64,000 bases of DNA from Streptomyces griseicoloratus (GTDB lineage: Bacteria; Actinomycetota; Actinomycetes; Streptomycetales; Streptomycetaceae). The DNA is taken from NCBI RefSeq assembly GCF_014534645.1, contig NZ_JACVQF010000211.1, forward strand, positions 62,001-126,000. Direction: 5' to 3'. The notes beneath the pieces are model-generated. The model had not been told where the DNA came from, searched no databases, and saw nothing but the letters and a program-made list of their open reading frames with translations. How positions within the stretch are numbered: the stretch's first letter is position 1; each line of letters opens with the position of its first letter. This document shows positions 61,187 through 64,000 of this stretch, in pieces. The position numbers and the translations under genes were made by a program.

Positions 61187-61594
61187 GTGGCTGGTGGGAT
61201 CGAACAGATACGGCTCGACGACGGCACGGTCGTATGGGCCAGAGTCAGCGCGGCCGACGACGCGGCCGACGAGGACGGCTTCCGCGACACCGGGGTGCGC
61301 GACCGCGTCATCGACATGGCGGGCGGCCTGGCCGGCACGGTCGGCGGTGTCGTGCGCTCCCTGCGCGCCGGGCTGGACACCCCGGAGCCCGTGGAGGTCG
61401 CCGTCAGCTTCGGGATCGAACTGTCGGCGCAGGCCGGCAGCGTGGTGGGCGCCATCGCCGGAGGCGGCGGGACCGCCTCGCTGACGGTGTCCCTGACCTG
61501 GACGGAACCCGCCCGGCAGGCCGGCGTACCGGGACCGGAACCGGAAGGCGGTGGTGCCGCCGTCCCCGGGCCGTCGGCCGCCGGTGCCGCATGA
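61187..61594 (+). CDS. Trypsin-co-occurring domain protein (Trypco1/CU044_2847-like)
   Basis: 135 residues. The body (IEQIRLDDGTVVWARVSAAD, then VRDRVIDMAGGLAGTVGGVVRSLRAGL, PEPVEVAVSFGIELSAQAGSVVGAIAGGGGTASLTVSLTW) matches the small beta-rich Trypco1 domain found beside trypsin-like proteases in NTP-dependent conflict systems. The C-terminus is a Pro/Gly-rich tail. GTG start at 61187. It overlaps the protease gene by 4 bp (ATGA), so the two are translationally coupled. In the proposed systems Trypco proteins may guide or be cut by the protease. Confidence 0.82.
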   Translation: MAGGIEQIRLDDGTVVWARVSAADDAADEDGFRDTGVRDRVIDMAGGLAGTVGGVVRSLRAGLDTPEPVEVAVSFGIELSAQAGSVVGAIAGGGGTASLTVSLTWTEPARQAGVPGPEPEGGGAAVPGPSAAGAA

Positions 61595-63684
61595 GCGCCC
61601 TCGAAGATGTGGTGCGCCCCTCGCTCGCGCGCATCGTCGCACCGGGTGACGGGTATGCACCGGACCGTGGCGAGTACTGGGGATCGGGGTTCTTCATCGC
61701 TCCGGGCTGGCTGCTGACCTGCGCCCACGTCGTGGGAAAGGGGGGAGCGGAGGTGTGGCGGAGTCGCAGTCCCGTGGGTGTCACCTGGCAGGGCGGCACC
61801 ACCACGGGCGAAGTCGTGCTGGCCAAGCCGCGGCCGGAGCCGTCCCGGACGGGCCGCGGCCGCTGGGACTTCCCGGACATCGCGCTGGTCCGGGTGCACG
61901 GCGCGGACGACGCCCGCTGCGTCTGGCTGAGCGACCGCGCGCCGACCATCCCCGCGCCGGTCGGACTGCACGGCTGGTCGCGGCAGACCGGCGCCCTCGG
62001 CATGCGGCACGGCATCGGCGAGGCGAGCACCCTGGACGGCAAGGCCCTGCTGCTCACCGGCAGCCTGCCGGTCGAGGGCGTCTCGGGCGGACCCGTGGTC
62101 GACCGGCGCTACGGCTCGGTCATCGCCATGAACAAGGGCGTCGGACGCACCGAGGGAGCCGCCGTACCGATCACCGCGCTGCGCGAGCTGTACGACGTGC
62201 GCGGCGGCGACATCCTGCACACCGTCATGCGCGAGCACGACCTGCACCACCTCGCGCGCTTCACCCGCCCCGGCCCGGACCCCGACTGGACCCGCACCCA
62301 GGCCCGGCTGCGCGGCCCCGGCGCCCCGGGGCTCGCCCCCGCGCTGCGCGTCCACCTCTACGGCCACTTCGCCCACCTGCCGCCGCCCGACGGCCCGGCG
62401 GACGTCACCGACCTCGTCCAGGAGGTCAAGTCCCGGGTGGTGCAGGAGGACTACCGCTCCCCGTTCGCGCACGGACCGCGCACCTGGCGGGAGGGCGCGG
62501 GCCTGCTGCACGGCCTGCGCGACCTGAGCGACAAGGGAAGCCGGCCCGAACTGGACGTGGACGCGGTCCTGCTCTACGCGGCCAAAGTGGCCCGGCACAC
62601 CGCGCTGGAACGCGCCGCCGACACCGAGCCGGAGCGGCTCGGGCGCTTCACGCGGTGGATCGAGGAGCAGGCGACCCTGTACGCCCACGCGGCGATCCGC
62701 GAGGACATCGACGGGCTCCTGTCCGGCCTGTGCGAGCGCGCCGCGGGGCGGCCGGCCGGCCCCGTCCTCGTACGCGAGGAGCCGCCCCGCGCCGGCGCCG
62801 ACGTCCTCCTCGACATCGGCGAACCCGTCTACGGCGAGCGCTATCCGCTCAGCGTCCGCCTCCTGTACGACGGCCGGGACGTCACCCCCGTCTACAGCAA
62901 CGACCTCGGGGTGCGGCGCCACGAACTCCAGCAGTACCTGAGGGAACCGCTCGCCGAGGCCCTGCGGCTGGGTGACCGCGGTGAACACCTGGCCGTGGTC
63001 GAGGCCTTCCTGCCCCGGGCCCTGTTCGACGAACCGCTCGACGAGTGGCGGCTCGTCGCCGACGACACCGACGACGCCGGTGACGACGAGGACGCCGACC
63101 TCTTCGACGAGCAGTCCATGCCGCTCGGACTGCGCCGGACGGTCCTCGTCCGGGACCGCCGCCGCAACGCCCGCCCGCCCACGCCCGAATGGCGCCGCCG
63201 CTGGACGGGCGCCGTGCGCGGCCCGCTGACCGGCGTACCCCTGCGCGGAGAGGCGACGGACGGCGGGCATCCGCCCGACGGCCGCCGGGAGAGCAGACTC
63301 GCCGCGTACGGCCGCCTGTCGAGCAGCGGCGACGCCTGCGTCCCTGTCTTCTGCGGTCCCGTCGGCAGCGGCGCCGGCCGGGAGGCCATGGCCGTCGCCC
63401 TCGCGGCCGGGCACCCCCTGGTGCTGTGGCGCAGGGACGGACACGACCACGACGAGTGCCGGGCCTTCCACCGCAGCGCCGCCCGACTGCTGGGGCTCGC
63501 CGGCCGCGCCGAGGGCCTGCACCGCCACGTGCGCGACCTGCGCATCGGCGTCTCGGACCCCGAGAACGCGCTGAGCGAGGGCCTCGCGGGCAGAATCGCC
63601 GTACTCTACGACCCACCCGATCGTCCGCCGTACGGAACGGAGATGATGCGGCCGCCTCCCATGGCCGGCCCGGCACCCGCCTAG
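61591..63684 (+). CDS. Trypsin-like serine protease fused to VMAP-type C-terminal domain
   Basis: 697 residues without a signal peptide. The N-terminal 200 form a chymotrypsin-fold protease with triad His46 (LTCAHVVG), Asp96 (FPDIALVRV) and Ser165 (VEGVSGGPVVD). A linker and helical region (about 230-390) precede a C-terminal domain (from about 400: DVLLDIGEPVYGERYPLSVRLLYDGRDVTPVYSN, RRHELQQYLREPLAEALRL, ending VLWRRDGHDHDECRAF...GRIAVLYDPPDRPPY) of the VMAP-C kind that accompanies MoxR ATPases. In these systems an ATPase is thought to license the protease during stress or infection; the target is unknown. A MoxR-type gene follows. Confidence 0.85.
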   Translation: MSALEDVVRPSLARIVAPGDGYAPDRGEYWGSGFFIAPGWLLTCAHVVGKGGAEVWRSRSPVGVTWQGGTTTGEVVLAKPRPEPSRTGRGRWDFPDIALVRVHGADDARCVWLSDRAPTIPAPVGLHGWSRQTGALGMRHGIGEASTLDGKALLLTGSLPVEGVSGGPVVDRRYGSVIAMNKGVGRTEGAAVPITALRELYDVRGGDILHTVMREHDLHHLARFTRPGPDPDWTRTQARLRGPGAPGLAPALRVHLYGHFAHLPPPDGPADVTDLVQEVKSRVVQEDYRSPFAHGPRTWREGAGLLHGLRDLSDKGSRPELDVDAVLLYAAKVARHTALERAADTEPERLGRFTRWIEEQATLYAHAAIREDIDGLLSGLCERAAGRPAGPVLVREEPPRAGADVLLDIGEPVYGERYPLSVRLLYDGRDVTPVYSNDLGVRRHELQQYLREPLAEALRLGDRGEHLAVVEAFLPRALFDEPLDEWRLVADDTDDAGDDEDADLFDEQSMPLGLRRTVLVRDRRRNARPPTPEWRRRWTGAVRGPLTGVPLRGEATDGGHPPDGRRESRLAAYGRLSSSGDACVPVFCGPVGSGAGREAMAVALAAGHPLVLWRRDGHDHDECRAFHRSAARLLGLAGRAEGLHRHVRDLRIGVSDPENALSEGLAGRIAVLYDPPDRPPYGTEMMRPPPMAGPAPA

Positions 63685-63837
63685 CGAACCGTCAGTGTCC
63701 GTGCCCGACAGGGCGTTCGCCGACCGGAAGCAACACCGTACCGCCCGGGAACCTCGGCAGGCCCGGCTGCCGGGCGGTAACGTCGTACGTCGAACCGCCC
63801 GGGCCCGCTGCAAGATCACCAGAGCCGGAAGGAGCCC

Positions 63838-64000
63838 ATGGTGAACGACTGGCGGATCTACCGCGGAGTGGGTCAGCCGCACGACGGCCTACAGCGGTTA
63901 CCGGAGCCGCCCCCCTGGCGCGACTTCGCACGGGCGCGGGACGGCGGCACGCAGACCGGTCCGGAGGACCCCAGCAGCGCCCGCCGGCTCGGCGTCCGGC
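63838..64000 (+). CDS. MoxR-type AAA+ ATPase, N-terminal fragment
   Basis: The first 54 codons before the window ends. The start NDWRIYRGVGQPHDGLQRLPEPPPWRDF matches the N-terminus typical of actinobacterial MoxR-like ATPases encoded after trypsin-VMAP genes (recognised from memory). No Walker motif is inside the window, so the ATPase call is an expectation from that N-terminus and from context. The ATG at 63838 has GGAGCC upstream and lies 153 bp past the protease stop. Confidence 0.65.
   Translation, partial: MVNDWRIYRGVGQPHDGLQRLPEPPPWRDFARARDGGTQTGPEDPSSARRLGVR

Noticed and set aside
60655-63882. 1075-codon frame antisense to the protease
   Set aside because: Shadow of the trypsin-VMAP gene, whose plus-strand frame has a full catalytic triad and normal codon use.

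Overview
The window is high-GC actinobacterial chromosome. Third positions are mostly G or C, GTG starts are frequent, genes are tightly packed, and many neighbours overlap by ATGA or GTGA. Gene order and content match the Streptomyces coelicolor core region from aroA through sigR-rsrA, the albaflavenone genes, nrdABS, dasR-dasABC, nagB, wblE, sigH, eshA, sodN-sodX and a malic enzyme. This is therefore a Streptomyces close to S. coelicolor, in a core rather than terminal or mobile region. I see no rRNA, tRNA, IS element, prophage or CRISPR array.

Layout. 1-3.3 kb: start of rsgA, aroA, an M50-like membrane metalloprotease and an SRAP protein. 3.4-5.3 kb: a hydrolase, then the thiol-stress pair sigR-rsrA behind an exact sigma-R promoter. 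5.4-9.5 kb: two tandem membrane HD-domain proteins (one with an intact HD-GYP site, one degenerate) and a TPR protein. 9.7-13.1 kb: peptide deformylase, then epi-isozizaene synthase and CYP170A1 (albaflavenone). 13.1-18 kb: class Ia ribonucleotide reductase nrdA-nrdB-nrdS behind a cobalamin riboswitch. 18-20.6 kb: GNAT protein and a DUF3311/MctP monocarboxylate permease. 20.7-29.2 kb: the chitin/N-acetylglucosamine module: dasR, dasABC, a GH3 hexosaminidase, nagB and a SIS-domain gene, with dre-type operators.

29.3-30.8 kb: SDR and TetR with paired operators. 31.2-33.2 kb: PdtaS-type kinase and wblE (WhiB1 type) with a CRP-like site. 33.5-36.6 kb: DAG kinase, membrane protein, sigH and its anti-sigma factor. 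36.9-40.3 kb: UBP zinc finger, Na+/H+ antiporter, PLP deaminase, amidase. 40.6-43.3 kb: an EshA-type protein (family 2B encapsulin shell) followed by a polyprenyl diphosphate synthase with a flexible N-terminus, a candidate cargo. 43.5-49.1 kb: accessory GNAT, TetR, DHFR-like, NmrA-like, MFS and XRE genes. 49.1-50.7 kb: sodN with its 3'-end small RNA, sodX, and a CGNR protein. 50.8-54.4 kb: methyltransferase and a polar amino-acid ABC transporter. 55.0-57.7 kb: malic enzyme and quinone oxidoreductase, separated by a cluster of nested inverted repeats. 57.8-60.6 kb: an autoregulated, probably leaderless HTH/Clp-N pair, then PadR and DUF4097. 60.8-64 kb: a small acidic protein, then Trypco1, trypsin-VMAP and the start of a MoxR-type ATPase, cut by the window edge.

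How the genes work together. Several complete regulatory circuits are visible. SigR/RsrA is autoregulated. B12 represses nrdAB. DasR sites control GlcNAc uptake, deamination and perhaps a sensor kinase. SodN mRNA releases an anti-Shine-Dalgarno small RNA. The two least characterised systems are the encapsulin/prenyl-synthase pair and the Trypco1/trypsin-VMAP/MoxR conflict system at the right edge. Functions come from motifs and conserved order that I recognise; no database search was run.
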